From contig CAJWCO010000004.1 in the NCBI GenBank assembly GCA_913031145.1, forward strand, positions 38,018-102,017: a DNA stretch of 64,000 nt, in the 5' to 3' direction. Made by a program: the position numbers and the translations under genes. The DNA comes from an uncultured Cellvibrionales bacterium (GTDB taxonomy: Bacteria > Pseudomonadota > Gammaproteobacteria > Pseudomonadales > Porticoccaceae). Numbering within the stretch: the stretch's first letter is position 1; every line of letters begins with the position of its first letter. Below the pieces are notes generated by a model. That model had not been told where the DNA came from, searched no databases, and saw only the letters and a list, made by a program, of their open reading frames with translations. Below, piece after piece: positions 36,251-46,756 of the stretch.

Positions 36251-36769
36251 TCAGTGCCTGCGTTCAAGGGCGCGGCGGCCCAGATGGTAGGAGCCGACTA
36301 AGCCGGCTAGTAAAAGCATGGCGGCTAATTCCACGGCGACAACGTAGGGGCCAAACAATGCTAAACCCACCGCTTTTGGTGTGACTATTCCGACCGTTGC
36401 GGGTCCTTGAACGGTGCCCATCAGATACACTATCTCGGCCAGAAGCACTGCTGACAGTATTGCCGGACCAAACCATATTTTTGGTTGTAACCATTGGCGT
36501 TCACGCGCATCACCGCGTTCGCCAAGATTTAACATCATGATCACAAAAACAAATAGAACCATAATGGCACCCGCATAAATGACAATTTCCAATGCTGCAG
36601 CAAAGGGCGCTCCAATTAAGAAGAAAATTACTGCCACAGCGAGGAGTGAGATAATGAGATAAATGAGTGCATGGATGGCATTGGCCCGAGTCATTGCTAG
36701 AATTGTGGCGAGAAGTGCCACCGCAGATGCGATATAAAAAAGGACAACTTCGAGCATTGTAGGCTCCAT
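36251..36769 (-). CDS. nuoJ: NADH-quinone oxidoreductase subunit J
   Basis: A 172-residue membrane subunit with five helices. It includes the conserved stretch LEIVIYAGAIMVLFVFVIMM that forms the transition helix linking quinone chemistry to proton pumping. It starts 22 bases after nuoI. Confidence 0.96.
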   Translation of the reverse strand: MEPTMLEVVLFYIASAVALLATILAMTRANAIHALIYLIISLLAVAVIFFLIGAPFAAALEIVIYAGAIMVLFVFVIMMLNLGERGDARERQWLQPKIWFGPAILSAVLLAEIVYLMGTVQGPATVGIVTPKAVGLALFGPYVVAVELAAMLLLAGLVGSYHLGRRALERRH

Positions 36770-36791
36770 TATTTGGCTATTTTATCTGGCG

Positions 36792-37307
36792 CTAGGGCAT
36801 CAGACTCTTGGTGTCAATCGGTCGAGATTCGTTCACAGCCTCGCCTTTGTCCTTTGACGATGTCTGCAGTCCAGAGACCCTGTAAAAGTTATAGTCGGGG
36901 TATTTACCAACACCGTTGATTAACAAGTGCTCTTTTTCGTAGACCATGTTTTGACGGTCGTATTCACACATTTCGAAATCGGGCGTGAGTTGAATGGCAT
37001 ACGTTGGACAGGCCTCTTCACACATGCCGCACATAATGCAACGCGAAAAATTGATTCGAAAAAACTCGGGGTACCAAGTCCCATCGTCGCGGGTATCTTT
37101 CTGAAGGGCGATACAGTCAACGGGGCATACAGCCGCACAGAGGTTGCATGCAACGCACCGCTCTTCTCCGTCAGGGTCGCGGGTCAACACAATGCGTCCT
37201 CGATAACGGGGTGCCAGATAGGGCATTTCTTCGGGGTACTGGACGGTTTCACTCTTGGTAAAGGTATGTTTAAACACTTCCCACAATGTGCGTATTTCAC
37301 TCAGCAT
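36792..37307 (-). CDS. nuoI: NADH-quinone oxidoreductase subunit I
   Basis: A 171-residue iron-sulfur subunit carrying clusters N6a and N6b. The two ferredoxin motifs are [12 protein letters not shown] and [12 protein letters not shown]. The ATG at 37307 ([12 protein letters not shown]) overlaps the nuoH stop as TAATG; earlier in-frame codons lie within nuoH. It passes electrons from NuoG to NuoB. Confidence 0.97.
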   Translation of the reverse strand: MLSEIRTLWEVFKHTFTKSETVQYPEEMPYLAPRYRGRIVLTRDPDGEERCVACNLCAAVCPVDCIALQKDTRDDGTWYPEFFRINFSRCIMCGMCEEACPTYAIQLTPDFEMCEYDRQNMVYEKEHLLINGVGKYPDYNFYRVSGLQTSSKDKGEAVNESRPIDTKSLMP

Positions 37308-38281
37308 TAGACTGTCTCCTCTATCCACAATAAAACTCCGCCTGTAACAACTAAGTTAAACAGGGTGATCGGCAGCATAATCTTCCAGCCCAATGACATC
37401 AGTTGATCGTATCGCGGTCTGGGTATGGCGGCCCTTAAAAGGATAAAAAAATTGATGACGAAAAATATTTTGATCGCAAACCAAATAATCGGCGGTAGCC
37501 ACTCGTTAAGTAAGTCTGGGCCCATCCAACCACCAAAAAATAAGGTCACAATCATGCATGAAATAAGCATTAAACCGAGGTACTCGCCAAGCATAAACAT
37601 GGCGAATTTCATGCCGCCATACTCGGTGTGAAATCCCGCGGTGAGTTCGTGTTCGGCCTCAGGTAGGTCAAATGGCAAACGGTGGCTTTCAGCGATGCCG
37701 GCGACCACAAACACAAGGAGTCCAAGTACCTGTGAAAAACAAAACCAGACGTCACTTTGTGCCGCAACAATATCGACGAGGCTAAAGCTTCCGGACATCA
37801 TCACAACCCCCATTAGCGACAGTCCCATGAAGACTTCGTAACTCACCATTTGTGAGGCTGAGCGTAAACCACCCAGTAGGGCATATTTGTTGTTTGATGC
37901 TAAGCCGCCAAGCAGCACGCTGTAGACCGCCAGAGAGGTCATGCCGAGAAAGAATAATAAGCCAATGTTCAGATCGACGATTTGCATGTCGGGCGCAAAG
38001 GGCACGACCGCAAATCCCATCATCATGGAGACGACAATCGCCGTGGGCGCAAAAATAAAGACGGCGCGATCCGCAAAGGGTGGTACCCAGTCATCTTTCA
38101 ATAATAACTTAATCATATCGGCGACCACTAGGCCGATACCCCAAGGGCCGATTCTGTTGGGGCCGTGTCGATCTTGCCAGAAGCCCAACAATCTGCGTTC
38201 CCACCATGTTAGGATCGCGGCACCTGCAACACCGCCTAAGAGAATGCCTAGCGCTAACAGAACGGGTGTCCACTCAACCAT
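37307..38281 (-). CDS. nuoH: NADH-quinone oxidoreductase subunit H
   Basis: A 324-residue membrane subunit with about eight helices that forms much of the quinone chamber. [20 protein letters not shown] and the acidic loop [20 protein letters not shown] are family hallmarks. The ATG at 38281 ([11 protein letters not shown]) overlaps the end of nuoG by 8 bases; the upstream extension of the frame is the reverse side of nuoG. Confidence 0.97.
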   Translation of the reverse strand: MVEWTPVLLALGILLGGVAGAAILTWWERRLLGFWQDRHGPNRIGPWGIGLVVADMIKLLLKDDWVPPFADRAVFIFAPTAIVVSMMMGFAVVPFAPDMQIVDLNIGLLFFLGMTSLAVYSVLLGGLASNNKYALLGGLRSASQMVSYEVFMGLSLMGVVMMSGSFSLVDIVAAQSDVWFCFSQVLGLLVFVVAGIAESHRLPFDLPEAEHELTAGFHTEYGGMKFAMFMLGEYLGLMLISCMIVTLFFGGWMGPDLLNEWLPPIIWFAIKIFFVINFFILLRAAIPRPRYDQLMSLGWKIMLPITLFNLVVTGGVLLWIEETV

Positions 38282-41033
38282 GTCGATTATGCCTGAGTTG
38301 TGCGTTAGGTCTTCGGTCGCTCGCAATGACGAGCGGTTTAAAGGGTCGCCAATTTGGATCGCGTTGTAATTGCACATGCGATCCTGCGGACAGCGAGAGT
38401 GTTTGCGTGTAGCCAGCGCTAAAACCGATACAGTTTTTCGCCATGCGGGCGACGATCTTGACGGCCAACGAAAGATTGACATTATTGCTCGAAAGGATCA
38501 CACCATCGCCGGCTGCAACTTGAAGTTCTAAGGCGCATGACTCAGTGAGTGCGACAAAGGGGTCACCCGCTAATTCGGCGATCTCATCAGTGTACGCTGA
38601 TAATTCCTCTGATCCGTGCAGACATTGGATGGGGATGAGTTGCCAGCCATTGCTCTGCGCAAACGCAGTGCGATCCGTGCTCGTATGCGGGATACCCTTC
38701 CCTGAAGAGATCAGAAGTCGGATACCTGAGCTGACCCCGACCGAAGGTTTTTGGGTCTCCGCCTGAAATTTCTGGATAGCTTGGTTTGAATTCCAACCCG
38801 GCGACCATACAAACGACTTTAATGCGGCGGGTTGATTTTGATTCACTCCCTCCATACTAAATGCGAGAGGCGTTTCGAGGTCTTTGGGCTGCTGGGGTTC
38901 GTGCACGGATAGGTCAGCACTCATGGCAGTCCGCCCGCTGTAACGAGGTGTCTGTCGAGGGATTTTTTGGCCATGACGACGAAAACTATGGTCTGGGGCG
39001 ACCTCGGTTAAACGCGCCAACGGGCTATGCTGTTGTGCACACGCGTGAACGATTTCGTCAAAATGGATGATCTTTGACAGTTCGCCGTGTCCATCCAAGG
39101 CGGCGAGATGAAGTAACCACTGCCAACTCGGTTGACGCTCATGTGCGGGTTTGAATGCGGGGAAAAACCTTTGGGCGCGCCCTTCCATGTTAATCAGGGT
39201 ACCCTGTGATTCTGCAAAAGATGCTGCGGGTAGAGCTAATGTCGCGTGGTTCAGTGTTTCGTTCTCAAGTATATCTAATGCGATTATCGTGGTACCCGAC
39301 GCGATTAGTTGCTGCATTGATGTGGGGTCTAATCGACGTGTTAAGTCGTTCTCTAAGACGACAAGCACATCGATGTCAGATGCGCGTTCGGTAATCTGTG
39401 CTAAAGAGAGATTATCTGTGTGCGATAGCATTGCCGCGCCAATGCTATTAGCTTCTGGGGCGCATAAGCTGAGCATGGTATGTGGATTGTGGTCGTAAAG
39501 CGTCTCGGCTAACCCAGCGGCGCTGTCCAGAATGCCGCGCTCTAAAAGGCTCACGCCACTGATAATAAGTGGGCTTTTTGCTGTCATCAGACAATCGGCA
39601 ATGTTAATGATATCGACGTCTTCTGATATATTTCCTCGAAGATGTTCGATCAGCACATCGCCAAAGTTAGCAATGTCATTAGGCGCAAGCGTGTGCACAT
39701 GCGACGCGATATCGTCAAGCCGAGTGGCGGCACTGGACACGATAATCAGGGGTGACAGGGCATCTTGGGCAAGATTTCGCACGGCAGCGTCTTGCCACTC
39801 GGGGATACCTATTTGCTCGGCCATGGCGATCGATTTGTTGCGAACGGCTTGGCGAAGTGCCAGCGCAACCCGTGGGGCAGAATTGGTGAGATCTTCGCCA
39901 AGGACTAATACGGCATCGGCAGATTCCATTTGCTTAATGCTAGGGTTGATCGCTCGTGTTGCTTGGAGGATTTCTACGATCCCGCACGTTAAAGCGCCTT
40001 CTCGTTCGGAAAATCCTGCGCAGAACTGTTTGGCGCCTAACCAAGTTTGCAGAACGTAGTTTGATTCAATAGATGCTCGTGGTGATCCGATACCCACAAC
40101 CCGTTTGTTCTTCATCCAATGGGCGGCGCGGGATAACGCAGCTTGGTGGTCGATTGCTTTAAATCTGCCGTCGGGCATTTGTAAGCCCGGATAATTCAGG
40201 CGTTTTTGACTGTTGACGTAGGCATTGCCAAAGCGTCCACGATCACAAATAAAGTAGCCATTAACTTCGTGGTTATAGCGATTATGAACGCGTTTTAGAC
40301 GCCCGTATCGCTCCCCTGGTGCGATGTTACAACCGACGCCGCAACCGCCGCAGATAGACGGAGCCGACTGGAGGTCCCATTTTCGACTGTAATCGGCGAG
40401 AAAGGGTTTGTCAGTGAAGACCCCAGTGGGGCATACCTCGACGAGATTTCCAGAAAATTCACTTTCTAAAACCCCGTCTGTTTGGCGACCAAAATATAAG
40501 CGATCGCGCGATGCTTGAGCACCTAGATCAGTGCCCCCTGCATAATTTTGATAAAAGCGTTCACAGCGATAGCAGGTGATGCAGCGATTCATTTCGTGGT
40601 GAATCAATGGCCCCAGATATTGATTGCGGTGTGTATTTTTCTTTCCTGTATATCTGCGATCACGGTGCTTTACCATGACGGTCATGTCTTGGAGGTGACA
40701 CTCTCCTCCCTCGGCACATACGGGACAGTCGTGAGGATGATTGAGCATGAGCGACTCGATGACCGCCTTACGAAATTCAACGGCGTTGCTGGTGTCCATT
40801 GAAAAACGCGCGCCATCCGTCACTGCGGTCATACACCCCATAATAAGCCGGCCGTGAGTGTCATGTTCGTTTTGATACTGAACCAGCGCACATTGTCGGC
40901 AAGAACCAATAGAACCCATGGCCGGATGCCAACAAAAGTAGGGCAGGTCGAGACCGGCATTGAGGCAGGCCTGCAGAACATTTTCGCCTTGGCTGACCTC
41001 AAGTGTCTGTCCGTCGACGATGATTTTTGGCAT
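38274..41033 (-). CDS. nuoG: NADH-quinone oxidoreductase subunit G
   Basis: A 919-residue peripheral-arm subunit. N-terminal clusters: 2Fe-2S in CWHPAMGSIGSCRQCALV, the His-ligated cluster in HPHDCPVCAEGGECH, and a 4Fe-4S with CITCYRCERF plus CPTGVF. A molybdopterin-oxidoreductase-like domain begins with CGGCGVGCNI, an additional cluster (N7) motif as in E. coli. The C-terminal half is the degenerate enzyme-like domain without cofactor ligands. It starts 3 bases after nuoF. Confidence 0.96.
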   Translation of the reverse strand: MPKIIVDGQTLEVSQGENVLQACLNAGLDLPYFCWHPAMGSIGSCRQCALVQYQNEHDTHGRLIMGCMTAVTDGARFSMDTSNAVEFRKAVIESLMLNHPHDCPVCAEGGECHLQDMTVMVKHRDRRYTGKKNTHRNQYLGPLIHHEMNRCITCYRCERFYQNYAGGTDLGAQASRDRLYFGRQTDGVLESEFSGNLVEVCPTGVFTDKPFLADYSRKWDLQSAPSICGGCGVGCNIAPGERYGRLKRVHNRYNHEVNGYFICDRGRFGNAYVNSQKRLNYPGLQMPDGRFKAIDHQAALSRAAHWMKNKRVVGIGSPRASIESNYVLQTWLGAKQFCAGFSEREGALTCGIVEILQATRAINPSIKQMESADAVLVLGEDLTNSAPRVALALRQAVRNKSIAMAEQIGIPEWQDAAVRNLAQDALSPLIIVSSAATRLDDIASHVHTLAPNDIANFGDVLIEHLRGNISEDVDIINIADCLMTAKSPLIISGVSLLERGILDSAAGLAETLYDHNPHTMLSLCAPEANSIGAAMLSHTDNLSLAQITERASDIDVLVVLENDLTRRLDPTSMQQLIASGTTIIALDILENETLNHATLALPAASFAESQGTLINMEGRAQRFFPAFKPAHERQPSWQWLLHLAALDGHGELSKIIHFDEIVHACAQQHSPLARLTEVAPDHSFRRHGQKIPRQTPRYSGRTAMSADLSVHEPQQPKDLETPLAFSMEGVNQNQPAALKSFVWSPGWNSNQAIQKFQAETQKPSVGVSSGIRLLISSGKGIPHTSTDRTAFAQSNGWQLIPIQCLHGSEELSAYTDEIAELAGDPFVALTESCALELQVAAGDGVILSSNNVNLSLAVKIVARMAKNCIGFSAGYTQTLSLSAGSHVQLQRDPNWRPFKPLVIASDRRPNAQLRHNRHG

Positions 41034-41036
41034 GCG

Positions 41037-42332
41037 CTAAGCTCCTCTCCCTAATCGGTACGGGCATTGTGCAGTAGTGATATGCTGTTCGAAGTCGTCG
41101 TAAAAGTATTTCATGGCACTTTGCAGAGGTTCCATCGCGCCTGGCGCCAACGCGCAGTGAGTGTTGCCGATGGCACCAATGTACTTCACTTGATAGGCAA
41201 GGGTTTCTAAGTCTTCCGGCTGCCCGGCCCCGCTCTCCAGCGATTCTAAAACATGCCGAGTCCAGGGCAGACCATCGCGGCAGGGCGTACAAAAACCGCA
41301 AGATTCCTGAGCGAAAAACTGGATGAGGTTTAGCACCATACCCACAGGACAAGTGCGATCATCAAGAATGATCAGGGTGCCCGTGCCCATGCGACTGCCT
41401 GCCGCACCAATGACGTTGTAATCCATCGCCAAATCGAGATGGTCTGCGACGAGGAAGTCAGTTGAACCGCCGCCGGGTAAGAATCCCTTGAGTTGAAATC
41501 CGCTTTTCATACCGCCGGCGTGGTTTTCAATAATGTCCCTTATGGGGGTACCCATTGGAAGTTCCCAGCAACCCGGATTATTGACTCTGCCGCTGACGCC
41601 AAATAGTTTTGTACCGCTATCCTCGCCAACGCCCAAAGTGTTGAACCACTCGGGTCCGCGATCAATAATGTGTGGAATATTGCACAGCGTCTCCACGTTG
41701 TTGACGATGGTCGGTCGCCCCCAGAGGCCACTGACTTGAGGAAACGGAGGCTTTGCGCGTGGGTTAGCCCGCTTGCCTTCGAGAGCGTTAATGAGTGCGG
41801 TTTCTTCACCACAAATATAGCGACCCGCACTTGGATGGACGTGTAATTCAAGGCTGAACTGTGAATTAAGAATGTGTTTGCCCAAATACCCATTGGCGTA
41901 ACATTCGGCAATTGCATCGCGCAACCGCCGAATGGCGACAGCATACTCCCCGCGAATAAAAATATAGGCGATATCCGCTCCGATACTGTAAGCGCTCAGT
42001 AACATTCCCTCAATTAATTGGTGCGGATCGTACTCCATGAGTAGGCGATCTTTAAACGCGCCGGGTTCCATTTCGTCTGCATTACACACCAGATATGTGT
42101 GTCCTGGGGTGCGGGCATCGCCCTGCGGAACAAAGCTCCATTTGATCCCGGTGGGGAATCCAGCACCCCCTCGACCCCGAAGGTTGGAATTTTTGACCAT
42201 TGACTGACAATCTTGAGGCGACAGCTGTGTTAGAGCCTTGCGCAGCCCGCGGTAGCCGTCATTGGCTTCGTAAGCTTTCAGGTCGACGGGGGATGTATGA
42301 GTCCCGATATTGCGCGTCAGTACTTTTTCCAT
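41037..42332 (-). CDS. nuoF: NADH-quinone oxidoreductase subunit F
   Basis: A 431-residue NADH-binding subunit with FMN and cluster N3. The FMN/NADH region has LRGRGGAGFPTGIKWSF and GEETALINALEGKRANPR. The 4Fe-4S ligands are in ESCGFCTPCRDG plus a later Cys in GNTHCALAPGA. Its first base overlaps the last base of nuoE. Confidence 0.97.
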   Translation of the reverse strand: MEKVLTRNIGTHTSPVDLKAYEANDGYRGLRKALTQLSPQDCQSMVKNSNLRGRGGAGFPTGIKWSFVPQGDARTPGHTYLVCNADEMEPGAFKDRLLMEYDPHQLIEGMLLSAYSIGADIAYIFIRGEYAVAIRRLRDAIAECYANGYLGKHILNSQFSLELHVHPSAGRYICGEETALINALEGKRANPRAKPPFPQVSGLWGRPTIVNNVETLCNIPHIIDRGPEWFNTLGVGEDSGTKLFGVSGRVNNPGCWELPMGTPIRDIIENHAGGMKSGFQLKGFLPGGGSTDFLVADHLDLAMDYNVIGAAGSRMGTGTLIILDDRTCPVGMVLNLIQFFAQESCGFCTPCRDGLPWTRHVLESLESGAGQPEDLETLAYQVKYIGAIGNTHCALAPGAMEPLQSAMKYFYDDFEQHITTAQCPYRLGRGA

Positions 42333-42847
42333 CAGTCGCTCTGAGCCTGTTGGTTGGGGCCAAATAACGTTTCGATGATTTCGTCATCCAAGTGCGTAAT
42401 CAGATCATCACCGACCATCATCACGGGGGCACGATCACAAGCGCCAAGGCAAGGAACAGGCAAAAGCGTATAGCGATTGTTGGTCGTTGTTTCGCCATAA
42501 TCTATCTCGAGTAGATCTGAGATCCTTTCTTTGACTTTGTCGCAATCGCAGATCCAGCAACTGACGCTGTTACAAAATAAAATGACCTTGTCGCCGACCG
42601 GCTGACGGTAAATAAGGTTGTAAAAGGTTGCGATACCTTCTAATTGTTCGACGGACATGTCGAGGTGTTTTGCGATCGCGATCAGACACTCATCAGACAC
42701 CCAGCCGCGAGCGGCCTGCACAATTTTTAGGGCGTCTATAGCGGCGGCAGACGTGTACGGCAGGTGAGCGATTTCGGCATCAATTGCGGCAATTTCAGCG
42801 GTGCTGAGGGTCGATTTCACATCCGTTTGAATCAGATGTTGGCTCAT
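42332..42847 (-). CDS. nuoE: NADH-quinone oxidoreductase subunit E
   Basis: A 171-residue thioredoxin-fold subunit holding 2Fe-2S cluster N1a. The four ligands fit FCNSVSC and PCLGAC. Extra Cys residues follow the first pair (CWICDCDK), which is unusual but leaves the ligand spacing intact. It starts 4 bases inside the end of nuoCD. Confidence 0.96.
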   Translation of the reverse strand: MSQHLIQTDVKSTLSTAEIAAIDAEIAHLPYTSAAAIDALKIVQAARGWVSDECLIAIAKHLDMSVEQLEGIATFYNLIYRQPVGDKVILFCNSVSCWICDCDKVKERISDLLEIDYGETTTNNRYTLLPVPCLGACDRAPVMMVGDDLITHLDDEIIETLFGPNQQAQSD

Positions 42848-44595
42848 CGGTCTACATCCGCCATAACAAAATCAATACTGGCAATAATGGCAATTAGATC
42901 GGGAATCAGAAGGCCGCGACTGATGAGCGGGATTTGCTGCAAATGGGGAAAGGACGGTGTGCGTATTCGCGTTCGGTACGCCGAGGTGCTGCCGTCACTG
43001 ATCAGGTGGTAACTATTGATTCCCTTGGTTGCTTCGATCATGACCGACGCCTCCCCTGCAGGGATGACAGGACCCCAACTCACATTTAAAAAATGGTGGA
43101 TGAGCGTTTCGATATCTTGCATGGTACGTTCTTTGGGCGGCGGGGTGGTTGCAGAGTGGTCGCTTTTGTAGGCCCCCGCCGGCATGTTATCAACACACTG
43201 ACGAATAATTTTTAGGCTCTGGCGGATTTCTTCAATGCGCAGTTCCGCACGGTCGTAACAATCACCGTTGTTGGATGTTGGAACCTCAAATTCAAATTGG
43301 TCGTAGCCGCCATAAGGCCTTTTTTTCCGAACGTCCCAGTCATTTCCAGTAGCGCGAAGTCCAGGGCCCGTTATACCCCATTCCAGCGCCTCTTGTTCGG
43401 TGTAGATGCCGATACCCACGGTGCGTTCTTTGAGTATTTTGTTTTGCATGGCCATTTTATCGTAGTGATCCAGTCTTGCTGGCATCGAATCGATAAATAC
43501 TCGAATCATTTTATCCCAGCCGTTCGGCAGGTCCTGCGCAACGCCTCCTATCCGAAACCAAGCCGGATGCATTCGGCCACCGGTGATGGCTTCAATAATA
43601 CCGAATAGACGTTCGCGGTCAGCAAACATGTAAAAAACTGGCGACATCTGTCCGATATCTTGTACAAATGTGCCATAGAAAACTAAGTGACTGGCGACCC
43701 GAAATAGCTCGGCCAACATGATACGGATAACTTTAGCGCGATCGGGAACTTTAACGCCTGCCAAGAGTTCAACCGACTGGATGTAAGCGAGGTTATTCAT
43801 TACGCCCCCTAGGTAGTCGATGCGATCTGTATAGGGGATGTAGGTATGCCATGTTTGGCGCTCGCCCATTTTTTCTGCGCCGCGGTGGTGGTAACCAATG
43901 TCTGGAACCGAGTCGATAATGACTTCACCGTCTAATTGCAAAGCGATACGAAACACGCCATGCACGCTTGGGTGATTAGGCCCCAAGTTAAGGAACATGT
44001 ATTCATGGTCGTCTTCTTTTGGCTGCATGCCCCAATCCTCGGGCTTAAATCGCAACGCCTCCTGCTCGCGTGCAACCCGCTCTGGACCCATCTCGAATGG
44101 GCCCATTTCTGTTGCCCGAGCCGGGTGATCTTTGCGCAGCGCATGGCCTTCCCACGTGGGTGGCAACAAGATTCTAAACAAATTCGGGTGCCCACAAAAA
44201 GTGACGCCAAACATGTCCCAGGCTTCGCGCTCATACCAGTTGGCATTGGGCCAGATTGCAACACACGTCGGCAGGTTGAGATCTGACTCAGAGAGTCCAA
44301 CTTTAATTCGCAAGTCCTCGTTGCGGCGCATCGACAGGAGCTGGTAGACCACTGTGTAGTCGGCTGTCGGCTGATTGTCACGGCATGAACGTGTGCGCTC
44401 ATCGATGCCAAATAAATCGTAGAGCATGCAAAAATGCGGTTTTAAAAAAGTCAGGACGGCAAGGATATTCTCGCGGTCTACCCAGAGAGTGGGGATCTGA
44501 TCTGCGCAGCTTTGAGAGACAAATAGTGTATCGCCGAATTCTCGGTAGAGGCGTTCTTCAACTGAACTTGCGGCTAATTTTCTAGCTGTGTGCAT
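42844..44595 (-). CDS. nuoC: NADH-quinone oxidoreductase fused subunits C and D
   Basis: A 583-residue fusion, as in enterobacteria and many gammaproteobacteria. The NuoC part is about residues 1-180 ([25 protein letters not shown]) and the NuoD part follows ([26 protein letters not shown], the quinone-site His and Tyr region). It begins 33 bases after nuoB. Often written nuoCD. Confidence 0.97.
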   Translation of the reverse strand: MHTARKLAASSVEERLYREFGDTLFVSQSCADQIPTLWVDRENILAVLTFLKPHFCMLYDLFGIDERTRSCRDNQPTADYTVVYQLLSMRRNEDLRIKVGLSESDLNLPTCVAIWPNANWYEREAWDMFGVTFCGHPNLFRILLPPTWEGHALRKDHPARATEMGPFEMGPERVAREQEALRFKPEDWGMQPKEDDHEYMFLNLGPNHPSVHGVFRIALQLDGEVIIDSVPDIGYHHRGAEKMGERQTWHTYIPYTDRIDYLGGVMNNLAYIQSVELLAGVKVPDRAKVIRIMLAELFRVASHLVFYGTFVQDIGQMSPVFYMFADRERLFGIIEAITGGRMHPAWFRIGGVAQDLPNGWDKMIRVFIDSMPARLDHYDKMAMQNKILKERTVGIGIYTEQEALEWGITGPGLRATGNDWDVRKKRPYGGYDQFEFEVPTSNNGDCYDRAELRIEEIRQSLKIIRQCVDNMPAGAYKSDHSATTPPPKERTMQDIETLIHHFLNVSWGPVIPAGEASVMIEATKGINSYHLISDGSTSAYRTRIRTPSFPHLQQIPLISRGLLIPDLIAIIASIDFVMADVDR

Positions 44596-44628
44596 GTTGA
44601 GTCCTGAGATCCGTGATAGTGATGGCCC

Positions 44629-45264
44629 TTAGCTGTTCTTTGGTTCCCTCAGCTCGGTTGCGCGAATACGTTGCGCGGTGTGTTTGTCGCGCTGGCTTAT
44701 CGGCGGTGGTTTAACGACCGTTTGATCGCCTGCCACCCAGCTAATGGGGCGGCGTTCTTTCCCGATCGATTCCTGCAGCATAATGAGCCCTTGCATCAGT
44801 GCTTCAGGTCGCGGCGGGCAACCCGGAACATAGACATCAACGGGAATAAATTTGTCCACACCCTGAACGACAGAATAAATATCATACATCCCACCAGAGT
44901 TGGCACAGGAGCCCATGGAAATAATCCACCGCGGCTCCAATAATTGGTCATACAGTCGTTGAATGACGGGTGCCATTTTTAAGAAACAGGTGCCGGAGAT
45001 AACCATAAGATCGGCTTGTCTGGGGGTGGCGCGAATCACCTCAGAGCCAAAGCGGGCGATGTCATGTCGACTTGTAAATGCTGTTGCCATTTCAACGTAA
45101 CAACACGACAGGCCAAAATTAAAGGGCCACAGCGAGTGCGCGCGCCCCCAAGCGATGAGGTCTTCGAGTTTAGCGAGGGCTACATTACGCTGGACTTGCT
45201 GCTCTATCGCGTCTGTTTGCAACGTTGGCGCAGCGTCTTCGGGTCGACTTAAGCTCCATTTCAT
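44629..45264 (-). CDS. nuoB: NADH-quinone oxidoreductase subunit B
   Basis: A 211-residue subunit holding cluster N2, the last electron donor to quinone. Ligands lie in [22 protein letters not shown] and PGCPPRPE. The ATG at 45264 overlaps the nuoA stop as ATGA. Confidence 0.97.
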   Translation of the reverse strand: MKWSLSRPEDAAPTLQTDAIEQQVQRNVALAKLEDLIAWGRAHSLWPFNFGLSCCYVEMATAFTSRHDIARFGSEVIRATPRQADLMVISGTCFLKMAPVIQRLYDQLLEPRWIISMGSCANSGGMYDIYSVVQGVDKFIPVDVYVPGCPPRPEALMQGLIMLQESIGKERRPISWVAGDQTVVKPPPISQRDKHTAQRIRATELREPKNS

Positions 45265-45689
45265 AGGTGTGTCGCCTGCTGTGCTTCCAAAGTCTGCGCT
45301 TCTTTTAAGCCGACGCGAACCTTACTACCCCAGTCGAGCGCGCCGTTGCGCCATTCATAAACCAACGCAACAGTCAGCACGCCAATAAAAATTAGCATAG
45401 CGATATAACCGTGCCAGCCCAGCTCAAAAAATGCCACGGCCCAGGCAAAGATAAAAACGGTCTCTAGGTCAAAAATAACGAAAAATATTGCGACGAGATA
45501 AAATTCTACGGAAATACGGATTTGCGAGTTGCCCACCGATACGATACCCGACTCAAAAGGCTCATTGGTGGCATCTTCGCGACGTCTCTGCCCAAGTAAC
45601 CACGACATTAGGAGCATGGTGATAACGAGGACCAAGACCATCAAAGTAAAAACGGCAAGTGGCCAGATTTCAGCATCAGGTGAAGACAT
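45261..45689 (-). CDS. nuoA: NADH-quinone oxidoreductase subunit A
   Basis: A 142-residue membrane subunit with three helices and the conserved loop [20 protein letters not shown] that lines the quinone cavity. AAAGGGAG precedes the ATG at 45689. It is the first gene of the operon; its promoter must lie in the 455-base region upstream. Confidence 0.96.
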   Translation of the reverse strand: MSSPDAEIWPLAVFTLMVLVLVITMLLMSWLLGQRRREDATNEPFESGIVSVGNSQIRISVEFYLVAIFFVIFDLETVFIFAWAVAFFELGWHGYIAMLIFIGVLTVALVYEWRNGALDWGSKVRVGLKEAQTLEAQQATHL

Positions 45690-46144
45690 CCATGCTCCCT
45701 TTAGTCAGTTTTGCGATTGCAAAATGATCTGTCAACCGCACTTGGTTTGACGGGCAGACTCGACGCGTTTTTGATCGATAAAAATATACACGCAGGTTTA
45801 AGCGCGTGTCTTGAAGCTTATTTTTTATGTCACAAGTAACTTTCTACGAGCTGGCCAGCAACTTGCTTTTGTTGTACTTTACAAATTGACATACCAATAT
45901 GTTATTGTTATTTGCCTAATTGTTATTTTTTTAATCCACCATTTATGCGCCCAAATTAGCGAATTTGGATGACTTTAGCAACCTCTTCAGTCTCATTGTT
46001 AGTGAAAAGGCCGACAATTGACAAAAAAGTATCGAATACCCGAGGGCTACGGCTCGATACTTTAAGAGAAAGACGTTGGTCAAATCATGTCGCGTTAGCT
46101 ATTGAATTCGAGTATCAAACGACCATTTACGTTCGTTTTAGCGG
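45690..46144. other. Region upstream of the nuo operon
   Basis: It should hold the nuo promoter on the minus strand, which I cannot place exactly. It also contains an 18-base perfect palindrome at 45951-45968 and the terminator of the gene at 46145. A 62-codon plus-strand frame from 45969 has no family likeness. Confidence 0.5.
46023..46063 (-). terminator. Terminator after the TIGR02444-family gene
   Basis: Read on the minus strand, a perfect 10-bp stem AAAGTATCGA / TCGATACTTT with an 18-base loop runs into a T tract. It lies about 80 bases after the stop of the gene at 46145 and insulates it from nuo. Confidence 0.75.
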
Positions 46145-46666
46145 TCAACCGAGTTGATCTGCCTCGCTGGCTAGGGTCGCAGCAATTAGTAGGTCGACAT
46201 CGCTACGAGGAAAAGTGGTGCTGAGAAGCTCTGAGTAAGTATTAAGATTGCGCTGTGCTGCCGCACTAATACTGTCGGAATGCTGACCCCAGTGCATGAC
46301 CTTGCCGTCATCGTAAAGTCGTTTTAGCTGTAACATTTCGGTTTCTAACTCTAATTTTTTAAGATCTTTCAGCGCATCATGGGTCGCTACATTGTCCAGT
46401 AAGCGGTTCGACTTTTTGAGTGCTCGACGCACGGTGCGCAAGGGGCGGACAATCGTTTTATTCCATGGAGCGGTTAAGCCCTCTAATACGTCGATGTCTC
46501 GACGATCTAATACTCGTCGGTGTTGCGCTAACCACAGTAAACATAGAATCATACAGACGTCTGCATTGACGTGGTCTTGTAACGTTAGGCAACTTGTGGC
46601 AACGCCTGTGCGGGCGTACAAATCGACGGAAAATAAACCGAGAGGCGAGTCATCAACAGCAGTCAT
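46145..46666 (-). CDS. TIGR02444 (DUF2390) family protein
   Basis: A 173-residue soluble protein matching the pattern I recall for this family: an N-terminal LYARTGVATSCLTLQD, a hydrophobic VCMILCLLWLAQ helix and the APWNKTIVRPLRTVRRALK stretch. No function is established. The ATG at 46666 (MTAVDDSPLGLF) is chosen; an in-frame codon 42 bases earlier would add a leader that does not fit. It stands alone between the glycosidase gene and nuo and has its own terminator. Confidence 0.8.
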   Translation of the reverse strand: MTAVDDSPLGLFSVDLYARTGVATSCLTLQDHVNADVCMILCLLWLAQHRRVLDRRDIDVLEGLTAPWNKTIVRPLRTVRRALKKSNRLLDNVATHDALKDLKKLELETEMLQLKRLYDDGKVMHWGQHSDSISAAAQRNLNTYSELLSTTFPRSDVDLLIAATLASEADQLG

Positions 46667-46756
46667 GGTGGAGCGTATCAGCAATCCGAGAGCTGTAAAA
46701 TATAGCAAGGTTTACCTCTCGGACTCAACGCAATTTTTGTGTCCGGGAGTTCGTGA

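Noticed and set aside
37307..38482. nuoH start 67 codons further upstream
   Set aside because: The extension lies inside nuoG on the same strand and is not family-like; MVEWTPVLL at 38281 is the normal start.
45969..46157. 62-codon plus-strand frame upstream of nuo
   Set aside because: It contains the terminator hairpin of the convergent gene and has no ribosome site or family likeness.
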